The notes under the pieces were generated by a model, which saw nothing but the letters and a program-made list of their open reading frames with translations, did not search any database and was not told where the DNA came from. Positions 1 to 8,300 of a stretch of 58,994 nucleotides of DNA are shown one piece after another. The stretch is from Prochlorococcus sp. AG-363-J23. Its GTDB lineage: Bacteria; Cyanobacteriota; Cyanobacteriia; PCC-6307; Cyanobiaceae. The DNA is taken from contig QCFN01000006.1 of the NCBI GenBank assembly GCA_003280245.1, positions 1 through 58,994 of the forward strand, given 5' to 3'. Within the stretch, counting starts at the first letter, position 1. Each line of letters starts with the position of its first letter. The translations under genes were made by a program, and so were the position numbers.

Positions 1-228
1 ACTGAATTTGATGTGGCTGGTATCTATTAGTGCGTTTTTAGCGCCTTGAATTAGAAAACTGTTGTAGGTGGTGCCATTTCGAAGACCAAATTCAATGTCA
101 AAACGACTTCGATCCCAGTCCAGAGACCTAATTGCAATTGTATCTTTGCTGATAGATTGACTCTGAAGGGAGAGCTTGTTTTGAGGAGACCTTACGCTTG
201 TTTTAGAGTGTGATTCCAGAGTTGACAT
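1..228 (-). CDS. Flavodiiron (diflavin flavoprotein) protein, N-terminal part only
   Basis: An open frame begins at ATG (226-228) and runs off the left edge, giving the first 76 residues. After a polar leader of about 28 residues comes 'TIAIRSLDWDRSRFDIEF', then a 'GTTYNSFLI' segment and 'ALIDTSH'. This pattern opens the beta-lactamase-like diiron domain of cyanobacterial flavodiiron proteins (Flv/Dfa), which reduce O2 or NO to water or N2O with electrons from photosynthesis. The diiron ligands, flavodoxin domain and flavin-reductase domain would lie outside the window. A GAGG lies about 9 bases before the start. It follows dctM by 33 bases on the same strand and may share its transcript. Flavodiiron genes next to alaS are a known Prochlorococcus arrangement; here other genes lie between them. 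Confidence 0.8.
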   Translation of the reverse strand, partial: MSTLESHSKTSVRSPQNKLSLQSQSISKDTIAIRSLDWDRSRFDIEFGLRNGTTYNSFLIQGAKNALIDTSHIKFS

Positions 229-261
229 TAATTACCTCGTCTTAGGGCTTTAATTCTTGTT

Positions 262-1626
262 TTAGGATAGGTTTGGCAACCAGTTTACGAGACCTGGAGA
301 AATTATGATAATGATTAGAACCGCAATTTGTAGTGCCACAAAAGGCAAAGCTCCCAAATAAATTTCTTGTGTGCTAATTGATTTTGGAGCTACTCCACGT
401 AGATAAAAGAGTGCAAATCCAAAAGGAGGCGTTAAAAAGGATGTTTGTAGGTTGGCACCAATTACTACTCCTAGCCAAAGTAATGATTCAGTACCTAGTA
501 GTTCTCTAGCGGCTGGAAGAAGAAGTGGGACGGCGATAAAAGCGATTTCAAAAAAGTCGATAAAGAACCCAAGAGCAAAGATGATTAACATGCTGAATAT
601 CATGAAGCCGATTTTCCCTCCAGGCAGGTTGAGTAAGACATTGGAAATTAATTCATCACCACCCACACCGCGAAAAATTAAACTAAAGGCAGTTGATCCA
701 ATTAATATGGCCATTACCATCGATGTTGTTTTTAAAGTTTCATCACACACTTTTGCAAGTGCAAACCTACTAAATCCTCCATGAATTGCCCCTAAGGCTA
801 TTGCTCCTATTGCTCCTAATGTTCCAGCTTCGGTTGGCGTTGCTATTCCAAAGAAAATACTTCCTAGAACTAAGAAAATGAGACCAAGTGGTGGAATAAT
901 TACTCGTACGAGTTTAATGAATTGACTAGTTGATAGCTTTATGGGCGTTTGCTTAGGAGCTAACTTTGGCTTAAGACTAGTAATGATGACTACGTAGAGT
1001 GCAAATGCACTGGACATAAGAATGCCTGGTATTAATGATCCCAGGAAAAGATCGCCTACTGAAATACCTAATTGGTCTCCTAGGACAACTAATACAATGC
1101 TTGGAGGAATAATTTGACCTAATGTTCCTGATGCTGCAATAACGCCTGTTGCAAGCGAAGGGTTGTAGCCAGCTTTAAGCATTGCTGGTAGAGAGATTAA
1201 CCCCATAGTTGTTACTGTTGCGGCAACGACGCCAGTAGTGGCTGCTAGAAGAGATCCAACGATGACGACCCCGAGTGCTAGCCCACCACGGAGACCTCCC
1301 AGGAGTTTTCCAATACTTTCAAGTAGACGTTCTGCAATACCTGAAGTTTCAAGCATTGCTCCCATAAAAATAAATGCTGGTATTGCAAGCAACGTAAAAT
1401 TACTCATTATGCCTAGCAATCTTTGAGGCATTGCAGTGATAAATACAGGTTCAATTTCACCGAAGAGAATTCCTAAAATTGAAAAAAGAACTGAAATACC
1501 ACCAAGACAGAAGGCAACTGGATAGCCACTTAATAATGCGAATACAAGGGCTATAAACATTCCAGGTGCAAGTATTGTTGTTGGATCAAATCCAATTAGA
1601 TATCCCAGAAATTCAATTTCAATCAC
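262..1626 (-). CDS. dctM: TRAP transporter large permease subunit DctM
   Basis: This 454-residue, very hydrophobic protein is the size of the TRAP large membrane subunit, the 12-helix channel that takes up organic acids with Na+ or H+. Family hallmarks seen are an N-terminal 'GMFIALVFALLSGYPVAF', the 'GAMLETSGIAERLL' segment, 'GTLGQIIPPSIVLVV', and a C-terminal 'LQTSFLTPPFGFALFYLRG'. The GTG start overlaps the dctQ stop by four bases (GTGA), so translation is probably coupled. It is the last gene of the dctP-dctQ-dctM operon in transcription order. The permease does not itself set substrate specificity, so the cargo must be read from the binding protein. Confidence 0.93.
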   Translation of the reverse strand: MIEIEFLGYLIGFDPTTILAPGMFIALVFALLSGYPVAFCLGGISVLFSILGILFGEIEPVFITAMPQRLLGIMSNFTLLAIPAFIFMGAMLETSGIAERLLESIGKLLGGLRGGLALGVVIVGSLLAATTGVVAATVTTMGLISLPAMLKAGYNPSLATGVIAASGTLGQIIPPSIVLVVLGDQLGISVGDLFLGSLIPGILMSSAFALYVVIITSLKPKLAPKQTPIKLSTSQFIKLVRVIIPPLGLIFLVLGSIFFGIATPTEAGTLGAIGAIALGAIHGGFSRFALAKVCDETLKTTSMVMAILIGSTAFSLIFRGVGGDELISNVLLNLPGGKIGFMIFSMLIIFALGFFIDFFEIAFIAVPLLLPAARELLGTESLLWLGVVIGANLQTSFLTPPFGFALFYLRGVAPKSISTQEIYLGALPFVALQIAVLIIIIISPGLVNWLPNLS

Positions 1627-2168
1627 TTGCTTTCTCCAGCTTTAGTTAGCTTGAGATTCTTGAGTGTTGATAATTTTTTAATTGCTTCAGCTAACCCTTG
1701 AAGAGCTAGGAGAAAAAAGCTTACTGGAATTAATGCTTTGACTAGATAACGTGGCAACCCATTTGGATCTGGTGAAGCTTCGTTTATTAACCAGGAATGC
1801 AGTGCCGGCTCTATTGATATCGCCATTACTCCGAAGGCAAAAGGTAAAAGGAGAAATAAAGTTCCAAGTAGTTCTATTCGGGCTTTAGTTGCCTTACTCC
1901 ATTTCCCTTGAAGAACGTCTACGCGAACATGACTTTGTCTTTGCAGTGTCCAACTCAAGCCTAGTAAGAAAACTAGGTCAAAGAGATACCACTGACTTTC
2001 TATAAGTGCGTTAGAACTAAGATTACGTCCTATTGCTACGCCAAAGTGTCTACCAATGACATTCCAGCCGCCGAGACCGAGCATTAATAACACTGCCCAT
2101 CGCGCAATTTTTGAAATAGCTTGATTTAAGCTATCAATTTGATTAGACAGGGTTAACCATTTGTTCAT
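1623..2168 (-). CDS. dctQ: TRAP transporter small permease subunit DctQ
   Basis: The 181-residue product has about four predicted membrane segments, the usual size and topology of DctQ, which pairs with DctM in the inner membrane. The family pattern 'LSWTLQRQSHVRVDVLQGKW' (residues about 76-95) is clear; 'HVRVDVL' is a common DctQ signature. It starts at ATG two bases after the dctP stop and ends inside the first codon of dctM, so the three genes form a tight operon. The C-terminal tail is basic. The TRAP assignment rests on both this motif and the neighbours. Confidence 0.9.
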   Translation of the reverse strand: MNKWLTLSNQIDSLNQAISKIARWAVLLMLGLGGWNVIGRHFGVAIGRNLSSNALIESQWYLFDLVFLLGLSWTLQRQSHVRVDVLQGKWSKATKARIELLGTLFLLLPFAFGVMAISIEPALHSWLINEASPDPNGLPRYLVKALIPVSFFLLALQGLAEAIKKLSTLKNLKLTKAGESK

Positions 2169-2170
2169 AG

Positions 2171-3289
2171 CTAATTCGAGATTTTCTGAAAACTGAATCG
2201 TGAGAGGGAGAATTCATTAACCTTGTTCCAGCCAAAAACTTGAGTTCTGAAATCTTTCCATTGCTCAAAGAGTTGTCGAAAATCAGAATTTTTAATAGCG
2301 ATATCTTCATAGAGTTGAAAGGCTGCTTCTTCCGCGGCGTTAAGGATTTCCTCTTGGTATGGAACTATTGTTGTTCCACTTTTTAAGAGCCTTTGCAAGG
2401 CATAGCCATTCAGGCTTTCATATCGACTAACCATTGTTAAATTTGCTTGGAAGCAAGCAGTTATAAAAATTTCTTGATATTCCTTTGGAAGCTTCTCCCA
2501 TGCACTTTTATTTACAAGACTAGTTAATGTTGGACCAGGTTCCCACCAGCCAGGGTAGTAATAGAATTTAGCTGCTTTGGACAGGCCAAGTTTTTCATCA
2601 TCATAGGGTCCGGTCCATTCAGCGGCATCAATCGCACCTCTTTCTAGAGCAAGAAAAATCTCACCTCCAGGTAGGACTTGAACATTCACACCAAGTTGAG
2701 CCATTACCTTTCCTCCAAGGCCTGGAATACGCATTTTCAGCCCTTGCAATGATTTGAGCCCACTGAGCTTTTGTTTAAACCAGCCTCCCATCTGGGCTCC
2801 GGTGTTGCCTGCTGGGAAACTAATAACTCCGAAATCGGAGTAAATTCTATTAAGAGCATCAAGACCTCCTCCTTCATATAGCCAAGCATTTTGTTGTTGC
2901 GCTGTTAGACCAAATGGGACGGAAGTGCCAAAGGCAAGGGTTGGATTTTTCCCTATGTAGTAATAGCTAGCCGTGTGGCCACATTCTACGGATCCAGTCT
3001 GAACGGCATCTAAAACTTCGAGCCCAGGAACTAATTCTCCTGCGGCATATGGCTTGATTTGGAAGTTGCCTCCACTGAGTGCATTGACACGTTGCGCTAT
3101 TGTTTCTGCTCCGCCGTAGATTGTGTCTAACGAAAGAGGCCAACTGGTAGCCATTCTCCAACGAATTTTTGGCAAAGCAAGCTGAGTTGCCGTTTCCTCT
3201 TTGCGGATCGTGCAAGCACTTGCTACTCCTATACCGACACCTGTTGCAAGTGCTTTTGCACTATTGGTAAGGAGTCTTCGACGATCCAT
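2171..3289 (-). CDS. dctP: TRAP transporter substrate-binding protein DctP (2-oxoacid/lactate-like subfamily)
   Basis: The 372-residue protein begins with a twin-arginine-like leader ('DRRRLLTN', residues 2-9) and a hydrophobic stretch ending in Cys26, so it may be a Tat-exported lipoprotein. It binds the solute in the periplasm and delivers it to DctQM. Core motifs include 'LKMRIPGLGGKVMAQLG', 'GEIFLALERGAIDAAEW' and 'FYYYPGWWEPGP'. The last two resemble the group known to bind pyruvate, other 2-oxoacids or lactate (TakP and its Thermus relative), so uptake of small monocarboxylates is my inference. Arginine of 'MRIPG' is the expected carboxylate ligand of TRAP binding proteins. It is first in the operon; the upstream gap of 147 bases probably holds the promoter. 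Confidence 0.92.
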   Translation of the reverse strand: MDRRRLLTNSAKALATGVGIGVASACTIRKEETATQLALPKIRWRMATSWPLSLDTIYGGAETIAQRVNALSGGNFQIKPYAAGELVPGLEVLDAVQTGSVECGHTASYYYIGKNPTLAFGTSVPFGLTAQQQNAWLYEGGGLDALNRIYSDFGVISFPAGNTGAQMGGWFKQKLSGLKSLQGLKMRIPGLGGKVMAQLGVNVQVLPGGEIFLALERGAIDAAEWTGPYDDEKLGLSKAAKFYYYPGWWEPGPTLTSLVNKSAWEKLPKEYQEIFITACFQANLTMVSRYESLNGYALQRLLKSGTTIVPYQEEILNAAEEAAFQLYEDIAIKNSDFRQLFEQWKDFRTQVFGWNKVNEFSLSRFSFQKISN

Positions 3290-3436
3290 AAAGTTTTGAT
3301 TGTTAGATTGATTTTAAGAGGAAATAGCAAAGACAACAGATATTTATTTCGCAAGGTAATCGATGAAAAATGAACGAGATTTTTGTTAGGAGTTAAATTT
3401 CTTCTTATCAGTAAAGTTAGTATTTATTTTTTGTTG

Positions 3437-3913
3437 TCAAAGGTATTCCCAGTTTGTAAATGTTGCTGCTTGACCAATAATTAATCTTTTTTTGTTCCAG
3501 ATAGTCCAGATCCGAGCATTTTGTATACGAAATCTTTCTCCTTTGCTGTTAATCCTTATGCCTTGATAATTTTTAATAGCATGCTGTTGATTCGCGTTTT
3601 TGAGAGCACGCTGCCTTTTTTCCTGTTGATCTAATGGAGCGGTATTTCTAGAGGGCATTCCTATCATTTCCACCCAATTCTTGCGCCAAAGCTTCAAGGC
3701 TGTTGCATTTGCGTACGTGAGAAATGGGTCATAACTAATTTCATGAGCAAGAATTGGCCATTCACTCAAAAAGACTTGTTCACTTAGGAGTCTTTTGTTG
3801 CCATGACTTCGTTTGATTGTTAAAAGTGGCTCTCCGAAGGCAATAAGATGTGATTTCACAATTAGAGAAACAAGGTTGTTTGTCTCTGTGGTTAGCCAGG
3901 GAGTATTACTCAC
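3437..3913 (-). CDS. MEKHLA domain (PAS-like) protein
   Basis: I choose the GTG at 3911-3913, which overlaps the stop of the SWIM gene (GTGAGTAA), giving 158 residues that start 'MSNTPWLTTETN'. The open frame extends to 3961, but that part would sit wholly inside the upstream gene. The protein matches the MEKHLA family, a PAS-related domain: 'PILAHEISYDPFLTYANATA' and 'GIRINSKGERFRIQNARIWT' are its central and C-terminal blocks. In plants the same domain ends the HD-ZIP III regulators; bacterial stand-alone versions have no proven function and might sense a small ligand or redox state. It is the third gene of the SNF2-SWIM-MEKHLA run. Confidence 0.75.
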   Translation of the reverse strand: MSNTPWLTTETNNLVSLIVKSHLIAFGEPLLTIKRSHGNKRLLSEQVFLSEWPILAHEISYDPFLTYANATALKLWRKNWVEMIGMPSRNTAPLDQQEKRQRALKNANQQHAIKNYQGIRINSKGERFRIQNARIWTIWNKKRLIIGQAATFTNWEYL

Positions 3914-4778
3914 CAGTTTCCATTGCTTGAAGCATTGCTTGTTGAGCAAGCACTTGACCATGCTCTATGAGATTCTTAAGAAATAGATTTCGTGCTTCAG
4001 GAAAGCGCGGATCTTCAGCTAGGGGAAGATCGCTAGCGGCGTCTAGGCCTGTATCACCTTCTAGTGCTGGTGTAATGACAACTAGATCTGAGTTGAGGTT
4101 TGCTTTATAACTCCACCAAAGACTTGGATCTAGCACTGCAGGATGTGGAGAAATAGCTACCTCAGAGTTGTTATGCGAATTGTCTTCAGATATTGTTTTA
4201 AGGATCTCTAGTCGTTGTTCTGCAAGATCCGAAAGCAATGCTTCTCTTGTACGCCCTCTTAATTGGAAGAGGACAAAAGGATCTTCACTAAATCTTTCGC
4301 CCATCAAAAAATATATAGCACTGATGTGCTTACAAGGATTAGCTTTGTCTGGGCAACTACATTCGCTTCGCACCTCTTGAAGCTTGAAAGGAAATAACCT
4401 TCGACCACTCGCTGCAAAAGCCCTTTCGATGTCAGCAGGCATAATCCCTGCAAGTAATTGTGCAGACCATCTCGCTTTTTTTGTCAGTGCTTCAAGCACA
4501 TATTGCCAATCTTCGTCACTTAGTACATCAAGCCATAGCTTGACTTTATAAGGATCGTCTCCTGTACCTTGGACACGTGCATGAACACGTCTACCTTCAA
4601 ATCTAATAGAAGTTACATGTCCATCTCTTGCATAAGTCCATGCTCGCTCAAGGCGCTTTTTAAACCGGTATGAATTAATGAGTTCCATCCATTGTTCAAC
4701 CCACCATGGCTTTTTGGCTAGCCCATCTTCAGAAAGTGCTGTCGTAATGCTTGCTTGCTTGGTGTTTGAGGGAGTCAT
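3906..4778 (-). CDS. SWIM zinc-finger domain protein
   Basis: The 290-residue protein carries the SWIM signature C-x-C-x(n)-C-x-H at about residues 137-148 ('CSCPDKANPCKH'), a zinc site thought to bind DNA or protein. Upstream is 'GHVTSIRFEGRRVHARVQGT', the conserved N-terminal half of this bacterial family, and downstream is a helical region ending with acidic and Gln-rich residues. It lies 14 bases after the SNF2 helicase stop. SWIM proteins are repeatedly found next to or fused with SNF2 ATPases, which suggests a joint complex on DNA. The exact role in cyanobacteria is unknown. Confidence 0.85.
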   Translation of the reverse strand: MTPSNTKQASITTALSEDGLAKKPWWVEQWMELINSYRFKKRLERAWTYARDGHVTSIRFEGRRVHARVQGTGDDPYKVKLWLDVLSDEDWQYVLEALTKKARWSAQLLAGIMPADIERAFAASGRRLFPFKLQEVRSECSCPDKANPCKHISAIYFLMGERFSEDPFVLFQLRGRTREALLSDLAEQRLEILKTISEDNSHNNSEVAISPHPAVLDPSLWWSYKANLNSDLVVITPALEGDTGLDAASDLPLAEDPRFPEARNLFLKNLIEHGQVLAQQAMLQAMETGE

Positions 4779-4792
4779 TATTGGTGAGCTAT

Positions 4793-7700
4793 TTAGGTTT
4801 CTTCTAATGCTACGAGTTGACGTAGTTGATTAACTTCTAGGCCTCCAAGCCAGTCTTCTCCCGACCCAATAATATCTTCCGCAAGTCTTGATTTTTCTTT
4901 AATCATCAAATCTATTTTTTCTTCTACTGATCCACTTGTAATGAATTTGTGCACCATGACTCTATTGGCTTGACCAATTCTGTAAGCACGGTCTGTTGCT
5001 TGATTTTCAACAGCTGGGTTCCACCATCGGTCAATATGAAAAACATGACTTGCACGCGTAAGGTTCAGCCCTATTCCCCCTGCTTTTAGAGAAAGCAGAA
5101 ATAACTGTGGACCTCTGGGATCTTCTTGAAAGCGATCGACCATTGCTTGGCGTTCTCTTTTAGGAGAACCTCCATGCAAGAAAGGTACTTCGAATCGCCA
5201 TTTTTGTTGAAGATAGGATTGAAGCAGATGCCCCCATGCAGCGAACTGTGTAAATAAAAGTGCTCTATCACCAGATTCAATTACTTCTTCGAGAATTTCC
5301 TCCAGTCTTTGTAGTTTTGAAGAACGTTCGATGAAATTCTCGTTCACTACTTCTTCTTTAAGTGCGAGTGCAGGATGATTGCAAACTTGCTTTAGTTTTG
5401 TTAAAAGTCCCAATACTTTTCCATGACGTTGACCTCTTGGTGCTCGAGCGATTGAATCGAGAGTATCATCTACAATTTTTCGATAAAGGGCTTGCTGTTC
5501 TTTGGATAAACCTACCCATTCACTAAGTTCAACTTTTTCTGGTAGGTCTGAAATGATTGCTTTATCAGTTTTTAACCTCCTTAGGATGAATGGGCTTACT
5601 CTAGCTTTTAGATCTTTGAGAGAGGAGATGTCTCCATATCTTTCAATTGGCATTCGATATCTTTGACGAAAGAAGTCTTCCTCCCCTAGTACTTTGGGAT
5701 TAAGAAAGTCCATTAAAGCCCACAATTCACTAACTCTATTTTCAACTGGGGTTCCTGTGAGAGCTATTCGGAAACGATTACTTTTTGCTGGGTGAGCAAT
5801 ATCTCGAATGGCTTGACTTTGCTTGGCATTGGGATTTTTTATTGCCTGGGCTTCATCAATAACTACCCCTTGCCAGTTTATGGTGTCAAGTAACTCGCTG
5901 TCTCTTTGCATTAGCCCATAACTTGTGAGCATAACATCTATGTTTTGGAGCCTTTGCTTTAGTTCAGTTGTTGTTGTAGGCCTTCGTGGTCCGTAGTGTT
6001 CACAGACGTCTAACTTTGGTGTAAATGATTTAGCTTCACGTTTCCAGTTCGTTAATACAGATGTTGGTGCAATAAGTAAAACCGGTCTTTTTAATTCTCT
6101 TTCTATTTTTAGATGTTGTAAGAACGCAAGTAATTGAATAGTTTTTCCAAGTCCCATGTCGTCAGCTAGGCATGCTCCTTGATCGAAGCGATGCAAAAAG
6201 GCCAGCCAACCAAGCCCTCTTTCTTGATAAGGACGTAATTGTCCTTCAAATCCTTCTGGAGCGGGTAATGGGTCAGGAGCTTTCTGTTGGTGATATTGCT
6301 CTAAGACTGACTGGAGCCTCGGTCCTGCTTCAAATTGATGAACAGGGAGTCGCATAAGAGTATTGCCTGAAGTCGCAGTAAGTCGCAGTGCGTCATCCAG
6401 GCTCATGTCAGGGTTAGCGCTGCAAAATTGCTCAGCAATTTTTAAATCATTGGGACGTAATTCGATCCATGAATCTTTATGCTTGACCAGTGGACTCTTT
6501 TTCCCCGCAAGTCTTTCTAACTCTTTTAAATTCAGAGTAACTCCACCAATCATTAGTTCCCATGCCCAATCCAGAGTGTCGCCAAGAGCGAATCCTTTAG
6601 ACCTTTCGGAAAGCTCAGCTTTAATTGATAGTCCAAGTCGACTGGCTAATCCTCCGGAAAGACTTGGGGGAAGTTCTACTCCTACTCCAGCATCTCTAAG
6701 TTGAGCAGCAGCAGTGCGCACTAGAACAAAAGCTTCTGCAGGGGTGAGGTGCATTGTTTCTGGGGTGGCACTATCTAGTCCTCTTTCAATTGCTGAGAAA
6801 ACAGTTAATGCTCTTCCTAATCCTTCCAGGAGAACTTCCCCAGGACGATCTACTCGCACTTCGCCTAATTGAAGAATATTAGAGCCACTTGCCCAAGCAG
6901 TAGAGGCCGGAACTTTAACGCTTGGGTCGGCTTCAGCTTGTAGCGCAAATCGTAGCTCCCATAGCTCTTCTCCTTCTGCTGGTGTAAAGAGTTCTAGGCA
7001 AGCGCGTGCAGGAGCAACATTTCCCGCAACTCCTTCTCTCCAGTGGTGACTTGCTGTGGCAAGTCTTTGTGCTTCTTCATCTTCTAAAAGAACTCTTCCA
7101 TCGTCGGATCCAAGCGCCTCTTGCCAAATTTTTAAAAGGGGATCAAGGCCTTCAGGTTTTGAAGTGAATTCTTTTCTAAGTTGAGCATCAACGAGTTCTT
7201 CAAGAAGATTGGCAACTCGAATTCGACCACTTCGTGGTCGGCATGAAGCCACTGGATTAGCAGCTCTCATGGCTTCGGGACGCAGGCGTGTAATCCTGTT
7301 AATGCGTCGTCCCGCTGGTTCTCGCCAAGGCAATGCGCATGTTGCTACTAGGGGTAACTCACCGGCGAGCTCTTCTAGACGGCGTCGATCATCTTCACGA
7401 TTTAGGAGCGGTACCCACCGAGCTCGATGTGGATAACCTTCGCCTCTAGAAAGTTCTAGTTGAGGTAGCCAACGTCCTCTAGCAATAATGCTTAGAGCCC
7501 AACGTTGTAGATGGCTCCACCAACGGAGTTCATCGCCAAGATCTGAATTTTCGCCAGATAGTGGGAGCCTAGAAAGCCAAGTGGCTGCAGCGCTGGGTTC
7601 TATAGCCAATCCTTGCACTTGCCATGGCCACCATTCAGATTTATTCGGGATGGGTTCACCAGCTTGTAACGGGAGGCCTGTCCAGACAGGTAGATCGATT

Positions 7701-7996
7701 TTTTCAGTAGAGTCTGCAGGGTGGGTCTTAGATGGTGGTTTTTTTATTTTTAATGCTCGACTTGGGAGGGTTAGGCATGCGGTTGCATCAATACTGGCTT
7801 CTGGTAATAATTCTCTTTCACTTAGCCACGTTTTGAGCTGCTCTGGGGTCAGAGCAAATGGATGAAGAGCAGGAGTCGTACTTGGTCCAGATGGGCTTGC
7901 TACTCTCCAAGTATCTGCCCACACAAGAAGTGCTGCGCGACCAGTACTGGTAGGCGTTCGAATTGCTGGAAGCCAGGTGGCGTGCAGCAGACTCAT
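4793..7996 (-). CDS. SNF2-family (Swi2/Snf2, HepA-like) DNA-dependent ATPase
   Basis: The 1067-residue product has a long N-terminal region (about 1-580) of the bacterial SNF2-associated type, then a two-lobe helicase motor. Motifs are Walker A 'ADDMGLGKT' near residue 610, 'VIDEAQAIKN' near 715, 'ALTGTPVENR' after it, and the C-lobe 'LSLKAGGIGLNL' near 975 with 'WWNPAVENQATDRAYRIGQ'. Such enzymes translocate on double-stranded DNA and displace proteins or RNA polymerase; bacterial members are often linked to stress or stalled transcription. All ATPase motifs are intact. It is first in a run with the SWIM and MEKHLA genes, transcribed away from alaS. The gene is GC-richer to the eye than its surroundings. 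Confidence 0.93.
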   Translation of the reverse strand: MSLLHATWLPAIRTPTSTGRAALLVWADTWRVASPSGPSTTPALHPFALTPEQLKTWLSERELLPEASIDATACLTLPSRALKIKKPPSKTHPADSTEKIDLPVWTGLPLQAGEPIPNKSEWWPWQVQGLAIEPSAAATWLSRLPLSGENSDLGDELRWWSHLQRWALSIIARGRWLPQLELSRGEGYPHRARWVPLLNREDDRRRLEELAGELPLVATCALPWREPAGRRINRITRLRPEAMRAANPVASCRPRSGRIRVANLLEELVDAQLRKEFTSKPEGLDPLLKIWQEALGSDDGRVLLEDEEAQRLATASHHWREGVAGNVAPARACLELFTPAEGEELWELRFALQAEADPSVKVPASTAWASGSNILQLGEVRVDRPGEVLLEGLGRALTVFSAIERGLDSATPETMHLTPAEAFVLVRTAAAQLRDAGVGVELPPSLSGGLASRLGLSIKAELSERSKGFALGDTLDWAWELMIGGVTLNLKELERLAGKKSPLVKHKDSWIELRPNDLKIAEQFCSANPDMSLDDALRLTATSGNTLMRLPVHQFEAGPRLQSVLEQYHQQKAPDPLPAPEGFEGQLRPYQERGLGWLAFLHRFDQGACLADDMGLGKTIQLLAFLQHLKIERELKRPVLLIAPTSVLTNWKREAKSFTPKLDVCEHYGPRRPTTTTELKQRLQNIDVMLTSYGLMQRDSELLDTINWQGVVIDEAQAIKNPNAKQSQAIRDIAHPAKSNRFRIALTGTPVENRVSELWALMDFLNPKVLGEEDFFRQRYRMPIERYGDISSLKDLKARVSPFILRRLKTDKAIISDLPEKVELSEWVGLSKEQQALYRKIVDDTLDSIARAPRGQRHGKVLGLLTKLKQVCNHPALALKEEVVNENFIERSSKLQRLEEILEEVIESGDRALLFTQFAAWGHLLQSYLQQKWRFEVPFLHGGSPKRERQAMVDRFQEDPRGPQLFLLSLKAGGIGLNLTRASHVFHIDRWWNPAVENQATDRAYRIGQANRVMVHKFITSGSVEEKIDLMIKEKSRLAEDIIGSGEDWLGGLEVNQLRQLVALEET

Positions 7997-8300
7997 AGCC
8001 GCGACACGTAAAGCATGCGTTGGTTCCTCTTGTTACATCCCGACAAGGGACATCACGAGACTGAATTGCGCAAAACCCATCATTAAGAGATGCAGCTTTG
8101 GTAACAGTCTACGTAAATTTTATATCTTATTTCTTGAGATTTTTTTTTCGAGGCACATTCATTACTATTAGTAGTTCATAACTTTTTTTCAGAGATAGTT
8201 TTTGGGCTTAGTCTGCTGTTTTAGTGTGATTGAAATTATGGTCTTTTTAGCTCAAAGGCCATCTTGGCTTTAAGAGGCTCTCTTTCAAACTCGATCAGTT
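7997..8300. other. Divergent intergenic region between SNF2 gene and alaS
   Basis: These 304 bases must hold the promoters of both the SNF2 run (minus) and alaS (plus). The half near alaS is T-rich and contains an imperfect inverted repeat (AAAGGCCA...TGGCTTT, about 8251-8273) just before the start. I see no tRNA, no convincing small protein and no clear -35/-10 pair. Confidence 0.5.

Noticed and set aside
3914-3961. Longer start for the MEKHLA gene.
   Set aside because: It would lie entirely within the SWIM gene and adds residues not typical of the family; the GTG overlapping the SWIM stop is more economical.
7488-7865. Open frames of up to 125 codons on the plus strand inside the SNF2 gene.
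   Set aside because: The minus-strand SNF2 protein is intact and conserved; these frames give no recognisable protein.
8251-8273. Inverted repeat before alaS considered as a T-box or tRNA-like regulator.
   Set aside because: Stem is short and imperfect and no T-box sequence (TGGNACCGCG-like) is seen; T-boxes are not typical in cyanobacteria.
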